Shown here one piece after another: positions 34,357 through 41,851 of a stretch of 64,000 nt of DNA. The notes under the pieces were generated by a model. It was not told the DNA's origin, did no database searches, and saw only the letters and a program-made list of their open reading frames with translations. The stretch spans positions 992,001 to 1,056,000 of the forward strand of contig OZ248397.1 of assembly GCA_965234475.1 (NCBI GenBank), in the 5' to 3' direction. This DNA comes from Methylopumilus sp947499625. GTDB lineage: Bacteria > Pseudomonadota > Gammaproteobacteria > Burkholderiales > Methylophilaceae. The position numbers and the translations under genes are program-made. Position 1 is the first letter of the stretch. Every line of letters begins with the position of its first letter.

Positions 34357-35079
34357 ATGACAAAACACATCAGCAAATTCCTCTTAGCAATCTTAGTCAC
34401 TTTCGTCATGTTTGGTTGTGCTTCACAACAAAACAAAGACCCTCTCGAAGGCCTTAATCGTTCAGTTTATAAATTTAATGATGTCGTCGATAAAGTAGCA
34501 TTGAAACCAGTGGCTCAGGGATATCAAGCGATTACACCAACCCCTGTTCAAACGGGCGTGAATAACTTCTTTAAAAATATTCGTGATGTAGTCACACTTG
34601 TAAACGAATTATTCCAATTTAAATTTAAGCAAGCTGCTAATACAACAGGTCGAGTTGCTTTAAATACTACTGTGGGTGTGCTTGGTCTATTTGATGTGCA
34701 TTCAAAAGCAGGTGGCGCTCGTACAATAGAAGATTTTGGTCAAACACTTGGTTACTATGGTTTAGATAGTGGCGCGTATTTAGTTCTTCCTATTATTGGC
34801 CCATCAAGCACTAGAGATGGTATTGGTTTTGCAACTGACGCATTCTTCTTCAATCCAATTGGTTATATCGAGGACGACACAACCAGATGGGCGACCATTG
34901 CTGCAGCTGTCATTGATAAACGTGCAGAGCTTATGGATGATTTCGATATTCGAGACAAATCTTTCGATCCTTATGCTTACATGCGAGATAGTTATTTGCA
35001 AAACAGAGAAAATTTAGTTAATGATGGCGTTGAAGATCCGAAAGGCGTTAGACCTTATAGTATTACTTTTAGTAATTAA
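34357..35079 (+). CDS. mlaA: MlaA (VacJ) outer-membrane lipoprotein
   Basis: MlaA removes mislocalised phospholipids from the outer leaflet of the outer membrane and hands them to the Mla pathway. The frame is open from 34258, but the lipoprotein signal starts at ATG 34357 with hydrophobic residues and lipobox M-F-G-C. This gives 240 residues. The MlaA core shows D-P-L-E-G-L-N-R-S-V-Y-K-F-N-D, then N-N-F-F-K-N-I, E-D-F-G-Q-T-L-G-Y-Y-G and Y-L-V-L-P-I-I-G-P-S-S-T-R-D. None of mlaB-F is in the window. Confidence 0.93.
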   Translation: MTKHISKFLLAILVTFVMFGCASQQNKDPLEGLNRSVYKFNDVVDKVALKPVAQGYQAITPTPVQTGVNNFFKNIRDVVTLVNELFQFKFKQAANTTGRVALNTTVGVLGLFDVHSKAGGARTIEDFGQTLGYYGLDSGAYLVLPIIGPSSTRDGIGFATDAFFFNPIGYIEDDTTRWATIAAAVIDKRAELMDDFDIRDKSFDPYAYMRDSYLQNRENLVNDGVEDPKGVRPYSITFSN

Positions 35080-35090
35080 TTAGCTCTTCA

Positions 35091-36425
35091 TCAACTAGAC
35101 GCAATACTCATTGTTTCTAGTAAGATCGAACCTGTATGTTTTGATCCGTTTCTGTAAACATCATTTCCAATAGCTAAAATCTGTTTCAACATAACTTTCA
35201 TATTGCCTGCAATCGTAATTTCCTCAACGGGATAAGCAATCACACCATCTTCAACCCAGAACCCTGCAGCACCTCTAGAATAATCACCTGTCACCATATT
35301 TATGCCGTGACCAAGAAGCTCTGTTACGAACAGGCCTTTATGCATTAATTTAATAAGGTCTTGTAGATTTTGATTACCGGTCTTCACAATTAGATTATGC
35401 GCACCACCAGCATTACCTGTTGATTGCATACCAAGCTTTCTGGCGGAGTATGAAGATAAAAGATATCCATTAATGGTACCTTGATCAACTAACAGTCTCG
35501 AATTGGTTGCTACTCCTTCATCATCAAACATGGAGCTTGCATCTCCACGCAAAAGGAAAGGGTCTTCTTCAATTGTTAATTGATCACTCGCTGCCTTTTC
35601 TCCAAGCGAGTTTATAAGAAATGAGGATTGACGATATAAATTACCGCCCGAGATGGCTGAGATAAGAGACGAGATAAGTCCAGTCGCTAATGGCGCTTCA
35701 AAAATAACTGGCGCATGGCACGTATAAATTTTTTTAGCGCCTAATCGAGAGATTGTTCGTGTACCTGCTAATCTTCCTATCGATTCAACAGACTCTAAAT
35801 CTTCAACATGTCTTGCCGACGAATACCAATAGTCTCTTTGCATCATCGACTTTTCTTCTGCAATCACAGAGCACCCGATCGAATGTCTAGATGTTGGATA
35901 GCCTCCTATAAAGCCATGGCTATTAGCATAAATAAAAATACCCTCAGAAGATGAAATGCTAGCACCTTCGGAATTTGTAATTTTTTGACTTACGCCTAGG
36001 GCTGAAGCCTCACATGTTTTTGCAAGATCAATCATATGGTCTATAGAAATATCCCATGTATTATGCAAATCAAGATCTTGCATGTTTGTCGCCATAAGAT
36101 TTTTATCAGCCAAATCAAATAAAGGATCTGTTGCTGTATAGCGCGCAATATTAAAAGCAGCGTCTACGGTATCTTCAATACTTTGCATTGATAGATCAGA
36201 TGAACTTGAACTACCCTTCCGCTGCCCATTATAAAGAGTAACAGAAAATCCTTTATCTCTATTGATTTCAAGTGTTTCAAGACTACCTAAACGTACAGAA
36301 ACATTATTACCTGTGCCATAACTTACCTCAACTTCAGATGCAGTAGCACCTATGCTTTTTGCATAGTGTAATGTGTGTTCAGCAATTTTTTTTAAATGCT
36401 CTAAATCAAATTGATTTTTTTTCAT
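35091..36425 (-). CDS. pmbA: metalloprotease-related protein PmbA/TldE
   Basis: PmbA (TldE) is the non-catalytic partner of TldD in a heterodimeric peptidase that processes peptides such as microcin B17 and antitoxin CcdA. The 444-residue sequence has the family start A-E-H-T-L-H-Y-A-K, the central S-S-E-G-I-F and R-D-Y-W-Y-S segments, and the C-terminal G-D-Y-S-R-G-A-A-G-F-W-V-E with I-A-G-N-M-K. The HExxxH zinc motif of TldD is absent, as expected. It is divergent from yjgA, its conserved neighbour. Confidence 0.94.
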   Translation of the reverse strand: MKKNQFDLEHLKKIAEHTLHYAKSIGATASEVEVSYGTGNNVSVRLGSLETLEINRDKGFSVTLYNGQRKGSSSSSDLSMQSIEDTVDAAFNIARYTATDPLFDLADKNLMATNMQDLDLHNTWDISIDHMIDLAKTCEASALGVSQKITNSEGASISSSEGIFIYANSHGFIGGYPTSRHSIGCSVIAEEKSMMQRDYWYSSARHVEDLESVESIGRLAGTRTISRLGAKKIYTCHAPVIFEAPLATGLISSLISAISGGNLYRQSSFLINSLGEKAASDQLTIEEDPFLLRGDASSMFDDEGVATNSRLLVDQGTINGYLLSSYSARKLGMQSTGNAGGAHNLIVKTGNQNLQDLIKLMHKGLFVTELLGHGINMVTGDYSRGAAGFWVEDGVIAYPVEEITIAGNMKVMLKQILAIGNDVYRNGSKHTGSILLETMSIASS

Positions 36426-36500
36426 GTCTCTATAGGTGGGAAAGTAAACCCTGTTATCATAACTTAGAAATAGTCACTCTATAAACTCACTTACATTCAT

Positions 36501-37001
36501 ATGGCAAAAGATAAAGATCTCGAAAATACTACCGTCAGCAGAACGCAGCTTAAACTTGAAGCTGAAAAACTTCAATCACTTGGATTGAAATTGTGTGAGT
36601 TATCAGTATCCAAATTAAAGGCGTTGAATTTGCCACCCGATTTATTTGAAGCCATTTTAGCTATGCAAAAGATTACGAGTAACGGCGCCAAAAGGCGACA
36701 AAGTCAATATATCGGTAAGCTCATGAGAAAATTTGATGCAACTGAATTAAATACTATTATGACTTTTTGGGATCAGCAAGAAATTAAAGAAAAACAACAT
36801 TTTCATAATATAGAATTGTGGCGGAAAAGATTAGTTGAAGAGCCAGGCAGTATTAATGACTTCTTAATTAAGTTTCCAACTGAAGAAAAATTAATTCTAT
36901 TAAACACAATCAAAGAAGCGGTTGAAGAAAAGAATAAGGATAAAGCGCCTAAATATAATCGAGAATTATTTAAACTTATAAAAAAAATTATAGAGAAATA
37001 A
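36501..37001 (+). CDS. yjgA: DUF615 protein YjgA/DarP
   Basis: YjgA (DarP) associates with late 50S precursors and is proposed to assist large-subunit assembly. The 166-residue protein is helical and highly charged, with S-R-T-Q-L-K-L-E-A-E-K-L-Q near residue 14, I-T-S-N-G-A-K-R-R-Q-S-Q-Y-I-G-K-L-M-R near 57, and E-L-W-R-K-R-L near 105. The divergent pairing with pmbA is conserved across proteobacteria. Confidence 0.92.
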   Translation: MAKDKDLENTTVSRTQLKLEAEKLQSLGLKLCELSVSKLKALNLPPDLFEAILAMQKITSNGAKRRQSQYIGKLMRKFDATELNTIMTFWDQQEIKEKQHFHNIELWRKRLVEEPGSINDFLIKFPTEEKLILLNTIKEAVEEKNKDKAPKYNRELFKLIKKIIEK

Positions 37002-37003
37002 AA

Positions 37004-37759
37004 TTATCTACGGTTAAGTTCAGTAACTACAACCTTTTCCTCATCGTCTCGTGCGTATTTAATTTTCACTTTATTGCCTTGCTGTTTAAATACTGATTTA
37101 GAAAACTCTTCAGGGGACTCAGTATTAACATCGTTTAATACGAGTATCACATCGCCTTTTTGAATTCCTGATTTAAAAGCTGGTGAATCTTTAATCACTG
37201 CAATGACTTTCAAGCCCACCTCTTCTTGCTTCTCTTTGGTGTCTGAATTTTTTTTAATTAACTTAATCACATGTAATCCTAAAATTGGCTGTGGCAGCTT
37301 AGCCCAATAGGTAGCATAAAAGTCAAATTTACTATTTTTATCTTCTAAGTCTGCTTCGCTCACCTCAATCACACTATTTTTTTCACTCTTGTTGCCTTTT
37401 TTCATTTCAGCATGAAGCTGTCTTAAGCGCTCTGGCCGAGTCATTTCATTAATTTTACGATCGTATACTAAAACCACATCTGCCTCGATTGATTGGGCAT
37501 GTTTAAGCGCTTGATTAGGCTCTGTAAAAGGCCCTTGAAATGCAGAGGTTCCCATGAGATCGAAGCCATCTTCTAACATTCTAATATTGTCTTTTTCTTT
37601 ATTCATGCCAGCATAAATTTTTGTATCAGGCTTTTTTTGCAAGGAATGAAAATTAGTATTACTTTGAGTAAGATAATTTACCTGGAATAAATTAGTATCT
37701 TCAGCAAAAGCCAGGATACTGAATAAATTAAGGATGACAAAAATAAGTTTAAATTGCAT
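37004..37759 (-). CDS. secreted PDZ-domain protein without a protease domain
   Basis: The 251-residue product has a signal peptide (hydrophobic residues 4-18, cleavage near A-F-A) and a C-terminal PDZ domain. The PDZ (about 170-248) includes V-G-L-K-V-I-A-V, the S-P-A-F-K-S-G-I-Q-K-G-D-V-I-L carboxylate-binding segment and V-K-I-K-Y. No Ser protease motif is present. The N-terminal half (20-140) contains L-V-Y-D-R-K and a charged helix and resembles no family I can name with confidence. It probably binds a protein terminus in the periplasm. It converges on yjgA with a 2 bp gap. Confidence 0.75.
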   Translation of the reverse strand: MQFKLIFVILNLFSILAFAEDTNLFQVNYLTQSNTNFHSLQKKPDTKIYAGMNKEKDNIRMLEDGFDLMGTSAFQGPFTEPNQALKHAQSIEADVVLVYDRKINEMTRPERLRQLHAEMKKGNKSEKNSVIEVSEADLEDKNSKFDFYATYWAKLPQPILGLHVIKLIKKNSDTKEKQEEVGLKVIAVIKDSPAFKSGIQKGDVILVLNDVNTESPEEFSKSVFKQQGNKVKIKYARDDEEKVVVTELNRR

Positions 37760-37815
37760 AGAATTCCTTTAAAGCGATAATGTTATGATCAATCTTTCAC
37801 CAATTATGACCCATC

Positions 37816-38391
37816 ATGAAAAATAAGTTCACTAAAATTGGACTCATTTCAATTAGCGATCGAGCTTCAAAAGGCGAATATGAGGATCAAGGCATTCCTC
37901 AACTAAAGGCTTGGCTTCAAAAAGTACTCACCTCACCCTTCGAAACGATAGAAAAAATTATCCCTGATGAAAGACCGCTGATTGAGTCTTCATTGATTCA
38001 TTTTGTAGATGTCGAATTATGCGATCTTATTCTTACGACAGGCGGAACAGGGCCTGCTTTAAGAGACGTAACGCCCGAAGCTACCCTATCCATTGCGGAT
38101 CGAGAGATGCCTGGCTTTGGCGAGCAAATGCGACAAATCAGCTTACATTTTGTACCCACGGCTATTCTATCTAGGCAAGTTGCAGTCGTCCGTAAAAATA
38201 CCCTCATTATTAATTTGCCCGGCCAACCTAAATCTATTGCCCAAACACTTGAAGGATTGAAAAATGATCAAGGCGAAGTGATGGTGCATGGCATTTTTGC
38301 TGCGGTACCTTATTGTATTGATCTTTTAAATGGCTCTTTTATTGAAACACATTCAGATTTCGTGACGGCTTTTAGGCCTAAAACTAAATAA
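37816..38391 (+). CDS. mog: molybdopterin adenylyltransferase MogA
   Basis: MogA adenylates molybdopterin before molybdenum insertion. The 191-residue protein shows S-I-S-D-R-A-S-K-G-E-Y-E-D-Q-G near residue 12, T-T-G-G-T-G-P-A-L-R-D-V-T-P-E near 74, and the long MogA-specific stretch R-E-M-P-G-F-G-E-Q-M-R-Q-I-S. N-L-P-G-Q-P-K-S-I follows. These match MogA rather than MoaB. No other molybdenum-cofactor gene is near; it is grouped with thiL instead (2 bp gap). Confidence 0.92.
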   Translation: MKNKFTKIGLISISDRASKGEYEDQGIPQLKAWLQKVLTSPFETIEKIIPDERPLIESSLIHFVDVELCDLILTTGGTGPALRDVTPEATLSIADREMPGFGEQMRQISLHFVPTAILSRQVAVVRKNTLIINLPGQPKSIAQTLEGLKNDQGEVMVHGIFAAVPYCIDLLNGSFIETHSDFVTAFRPKTK

Positions 38392-38393
38392 TT

Positions 38394-39344
38394 ATGTCCT
38401 CAGAATTCGAAATCATTGATCGATACTTTAAGAAGAAGAAGAAAATGAAACAGACTGTCCTGGGTGTGGGTGATGATGCAGCAATTATTAATATTAAAAA
38501 AAATCGTGAAATAGTTATTTCTTCAGACATGCTTGTAGAAAATGTTCACTTCCTAAAAAATACGGATCCAGCTCATCTAGGCTGGAAATCGCTTGCAGTT
38601 AATTTATCTGATATTGCAGCGATGGGCGCTATACCTAAATGGGCGACTTTATCGATATCGCTTCCTAAAATAAATCATGCCTGGCTGAAAGAATTCTCAA
38701 AGGGGTTTTTTAAATGTGCTGATCAATTTGGCATTGATCTTATGGGGGGTGATACCACAAAAGGCCCCCTGACTATTTCAATCACTATCATGGGCGAAAT
38801 TAAAAAAAATAAAGGCCTGTTAAGGTCTGGTGCAAAAATAGATGACGATATATGGGTGACAGGGCAATTAGGCATGGCCTCAATGGGTTTGGCTAGTCTT
38901 CAGGGGAAATTAAGACTCGCTTCACGTTTAAAACTAACATGTATAAAAGCACTTGAAACACCTACGCCTAAAGTTTTAATCGGCTCCCATTTGTCTCGCT
39001 ATGCGAATAGCTGTATTGATATTTCTGATGGTCTTATTCAAGACTTAAAACATATCTTAAAAGCTTCATCAGCTGGCGCCACGCTATTACTCAATGAAAT
39101 TCCATGTGATCCATTTATTCATACATCAAAAAAATATCAATTCGCATTAAATGGTGGCGATGATTATGAATTGCTATTTACAGCGTCTAGAAAGCATAGA
39201 CTCGCTATAGAAAAAATTGCAAAAAAAACCAATACGGCTATCAACATCATTGGTGTTATTACTAAGAACAAAACTCTAAAGGTCATGGATCAAAAAGGCC
39301 AATCCATATCATTCAACCCAAAAGGATTTGATCATTTTACCTAA
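38394..39344 (+). CDS. thiL: thiamine-monophosphate kinase
   Basis: ThiL phosphorylates thiamine monophosphate to the active diphosphate. The 316-residue AIR-synthase-like protein has G-V-G-D-D-A-A-I near residue 22, S-S-D-M-L-V-E-N-V-H-F near 43, K-S-L-A-V-N-L-S-D-I-A-A-M-G and G-G-D-T-T-K-G near 120. C-I-D-I-S-D-G-L and G-G-D-D-Y-E-L-L-F-T lie near the C-terminus. Its end overlaps pgpA by 17 bp. Confidence 0.95.
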   Translation: MSSEFEIIDRYFKKKKKMKQTVLGVGDDAAIINIKKNREIVISSDMLVENVHFLKNTDPAHLGWKSLAVNLSDIAAMGAIPKWATLSISLPKINHAWLKEFSKGFFKCADQFGIDLMGGDTTKGPLTISITIMGEIKKNKGLLRSGAKIDDDIWVTGQLGMASMGLASLQGKLRLASRLKLTCIKALETPTPKVLIGSHLSRYANSCIDISDGLIQDLKHILKASSAGATLLLNEIPCDPFIHTSKKYQFALNGGDDYELLFTASRKHRLAIEKIAKKTNTAINIIGVITKNKTLKVMDQKGQSISFNPKGFDHFT

Positions 39345-39804
39345 TCTTAAATTTCTAATAAAGCACCCGTCACATTTTTTAGCTCTAGGTTTTGGAGTAG
39401 GACTTTCAAAAAAAGCACCAGGCACACTAGGCACTCTTGTTGGGATTCCAATTTATTTATTGTTATCGTCCTATAGTTTTTCTATACAGATAATGATGGC
39501 CTTCTTATTTACAATTGTAGGCATCTTTATTTGCAATCAAACAGCACATGCACTTAAAGTTAAAGATCCAAGCGCTATTGTTTGGGATGAAATTTCGGCT
39601 TTCTTTTTAATGCTAATCATTGCTCACCCCCTTTTAAATCCCCTCAAAATTTTTGAGTTATTTATACTCTTTAGAATCTTTGATATTTGGAAGCCCTTTC
39701 CAATCAATTATCTAGATAAGCATTTAAGGGGCGGATTGGGCATTATGCTTGACGATTATGTTGCTGCATTTTTTGCGCTACTTATTTATTTCTCAATTCA
39801 ATGA
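39328..39804 (+). CDS. pgpA: phosphatidylglycerophosphatase A
   Basis: PgpA dephosphorylates phosphatidylglycerol phosphate in the inner membrane. The 158-residue protein has the conserved K-K-A-P-G-T-L-G-T-L near residue 27, D-P-S-A-I-V-W-D-E near 82, and F-R-I-F-D-I-W-K-P-F-P near 115, between four hydrophobic segments. The start is TTG at 39328, within thiL. Its TGA overlaps the pncC ATG. thiL-pgpA-pncC is a conserved order. Confidence 0.93.
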   Translation: MIILPNLKFLIKHPSHFLALGFGVGLSKKAPGTLGTLVGIPIYLLLSSYSFSIQIMMAFLFTIVGIFICNQTAHALKVKDPSAIVWDEISAFFLMLIIAHPLLNPLKIFELFILFRIFDIWKPFPINYLDKHLRGGLGIMLDDYVAAFFALLIYFSIQ

Positions 39805-40301
39805 CTCATACAATGATTCAAGATACATGCCTTCAGCTCGCTAATGCGCTCATTAAAAATCATTTTCGAATAGCGCTTGCTGAGTCTTGCACCGGCGGGT
39901 TAGTTTGCCAGCATCTCACAAATATTCCTGGGAGCTCCGTATGGTTCGATCGAGGATTCATTACATATAGCAATGAATCAAAAATTGAATTACTTAAGGT
40001 TGATCAAAATACACTTTTAAAATTTGGTGCGGTGAGTCAAGAAGTTGCTTCCGAAATGGCCTTGGGCGCCCTTCACAAGAGTCAAGCTCAAATAGCTTTA
40101 TCAATTACAGGAGTTGCGGGCCCCTCGGGGGGGTCAATTGATAAGCCTGTAGGTACTGTTTTCTTTGCGATTGCTCATCAAAATAAGATCATTTTTAATG
40201 CTTCAAAAGTCTTCCCTGGATCAAGGGAAAATATACGTGAATCTTCTTGTCTATTTGCACTAAATCAGGTCTTAGCGCTTACTTTAAACTCCCAAGTATG
40301 A
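39801..40301 (+). CDS. pncC: nicotinamide-nucleotide amidase (CinA C-terminal type)
   Basis: PncC deamidates NMN to NaMN in NAD recycling. The 166-residue protein consists of the CinA_C domain only, with A-E-S-C-T-G-G-L-V near residue 28, P-G-S-S near 41, G-A-V-S-Q-E-V-A near 73, and S-I-T-G-V-A-G-P-S-G-G near 97. The N-terminal CinA domain is absent, as in the E. coli YgaD type. recA follows 45 bp later. Confidence 0.92.
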   Translation: MTHTMIQDTCLQLANALIKNHFRIALAESCTGGLVCQHLTNIPGSSVWFDRGFITYSNESKIELLKVDQNTLLKFGAVSQEVASEMALGALHKSQAQIALSITGVAGPSGGSIDKPVGTVFFAIAHQNKIIFNASKVFPGSRENIRESSCLFALNQVLALTLNSQV

Positions 40302-40346
40302 AATAATTATTAGTGATAAAAACACTTTAATTAAAGGCAAATTTAG

Positions 40347-41381
40347 ATGGATGACAATAAAAGTAAGGCACTCGCTGCCGCATTAGCGCAGATCGAAAAA
40401 CAATTCGGAAAAGGCTCCGTCATGAGGATGGATGATTCAGATGTCATCCAAGATATCCAGTCAGTTTCAACAGGCTCCTTAGGTCTTGATATTGCGCTCG
40501 GTATAGGTGGCCTTCCTAGAGGACGTGTTGTTGAAATATATGGCCCAGAATCGTCAGGAAAGACATCTTTATCGCTATCGGTCATTGCTCAAATGCAAAA
40601 GCTCGGTGGCGTGGCTGCTTTTATTGATGCTGAACATGCACTTGATCCTCAATATGCTGCCAAATTAGGTGTCGTGGTTCCAGACTTACTCATATCTCAA
40701 CCTGATACAGGTGAACAAGCTCTTGAAATTGCAGATATGCTTGTGCGAAGTGGATCAGTCGATATTGTCGTCATAGACTCTGTAGCAGCTCTAACGCCGC
40801 GCGCAGAAATTGAAGGTGAAATGGGTGACTCTCATATGGGTCTTCAAGCTCGACTTATGTCACAAGCCTTAAGAAAATTAACAGGCAACATTAAAAAAAC
40901 AAATACGCTTGTCATATTCATTAACCAAATTCGTATGAAGATTGGGGTGATGTTTGGCAACCCAGAAACAACGACGGGCGGCAATGCTTTGAAATTTTAT
41001 GCTTCTGTGAGGCTTGATATTCGACGTATTGGTGCAATTAAAAAAGGTGATGAAGTCGTGGGTGCTGAAACAAGAGTTAAAGTGGTTAAAAATAAGGTTG
41101 CTCCTCCGTTTAGACAAGCTGAATTTGATGTGCTTTATGGTGAAGGCATTTCAAGAGAAGGTGAGATCATCGAAATTGGTGCTCAATTAAATTTTGTTGA
41201 AAAAGCAGGGTCATGGTACAGCTATAACGGTGAGAAAATTGGCCAAGGCAAAGACAATGCAAGAGAATTTTTAAAAGAAAATCCAAAAATTGCTCAAGAA
41301 ATTGAAGATAAGATTAGGGCAAACTCATCAACCCTCAGGGAAGCGATGACTGCACCTCAGGAAACAGACGAAACTGAGTAA
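40347..41381 (+). CDS. recA: recombinase RecA
   Basis: RecA drives homologous strand exchange and, where LexA exists, SOS induction. The 344-residue protein shows Q-I-E-K-Q-F-G-K-G near residue 16, Walker A G-P-E-S-S-G-K-T near 66, the A-L-D-P-Q-Y-A and D-S-V-A-A-L-T-P motifs, loop L1 G-D-S-H-M-G-L-Q-A-R and loop L2 N-Q-I-R-M-K-I-G-V-M-F-G-N-P-E-T-T-T-G-G. AAAGGCAA precedes the ATG. No CTG-N10-CAG LexA-like box is visible in the 45 bp upstream. Its last 8 bp overlap the proposed recX start. Confidence 0.97.
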   Translation: MDDNKSKALAAALAQIEKQFGKGSVMRMDDSDVIQDIQSVSTGSLGLDIALGIGGLPRGRVVEIYGPESSGKTSLSLSVIAQMQKLGGVAAFIDAEHALDPQYAAKLGVVVPDLLISQPDTGEQALEIADMLVRSGSVDIVVIDSVAALTPRAEIEGEMGDSHMGLQARLMSQALRKLTGNIKKTNTLVIFINQIRMKIGVMFGNPETTTGGNALKFYASVRLDIRRIGAIKKGDEVVGAETRVKVVKNKVAPPFRQAEFDVLYGEGISREGEIIEIGAQLNFVEKAGSWYSYNGEKIGQGKDNAREFLKENPKIAQEIEDKIRANSSTLREAMTAPQETDETE

Positions 41382-41844
41382 CACAAAAAATAATCCATTA
41401 GTTTTACTTAAAAAAAGAGCGCTGTATTACCTAGCTAAAAGAGAATATTCACATCTCGAATTGAAATTGAAATTAAGTGAGTACGCCGACACGCTCGAAT
41501 TTAATGATGATGCCTTAGATCTTTTTATATCGTCTCTTGTGTCAGAGGGATGGCTGTCTAATGAGCGGTATTGTGAACAATTTATTCATGCAAAAAAAAA
41601 TAAATTCGGGCGATATAAGATCATTCGAGAACTTGAAGAAAAAGGAATAGAGCAGGCACTTATAGAGCAACACACAGGCCCTCTTAAAAACCAAGAATTA
41701 TTATATGCAAAACAAGTATGGCAAAAGAAATTTAAACTCCCCCCATCCTCTAAAGAAGAATGGTCAAAACAAGCTCGCTTCTTACAAAGTCGCGGGTTTG
41801 ATGTTTCGCTTATAAAAAAAATATTGAATGCCAAGGAAGAATAG
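41374..41844 (+). CDS. recX: RecX regulatory protein, probably starting at CTG
   Basis: RecX inhibits RecA filament growth. The conserved N-terminal helix K-R-A-L-Y-Y-L-A-K-R-E-Y-S-H-L-E-L lies upstream of the first ATG/GTG/TTG in frame (TTG at 41461), so that start would remove about 29 residues. The frame is open back to a TGA at 41347. The only start-like codons before the helix are CTG at 41350 and CTG at 41374. The second is 9 bases after AGGAAA (41359-41364), giving 156 residues and an 8 bp overlap with recA. G-W-L-S-N-E-R-Y-C-E-Q-F and R-F-L-Q-S-R-G-F are the other RecX motifs. Confidence 0.8.
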   Translation: MSNTKNNPLVLLKKRALYYLAKREYSHLELKLKLSEYADTLEFNDDALDLFISSLVSEGWLSNERYCEQFIHAKKNKFGRYKIIRELEEKGIEQALIEQHTGPLKNQELLYAKQVWQKKFKLPPSSKEEWSKQARFLQSRGFDVSLIKKILNAKEE

Positions 41845-41851
41845 CTAGCAT

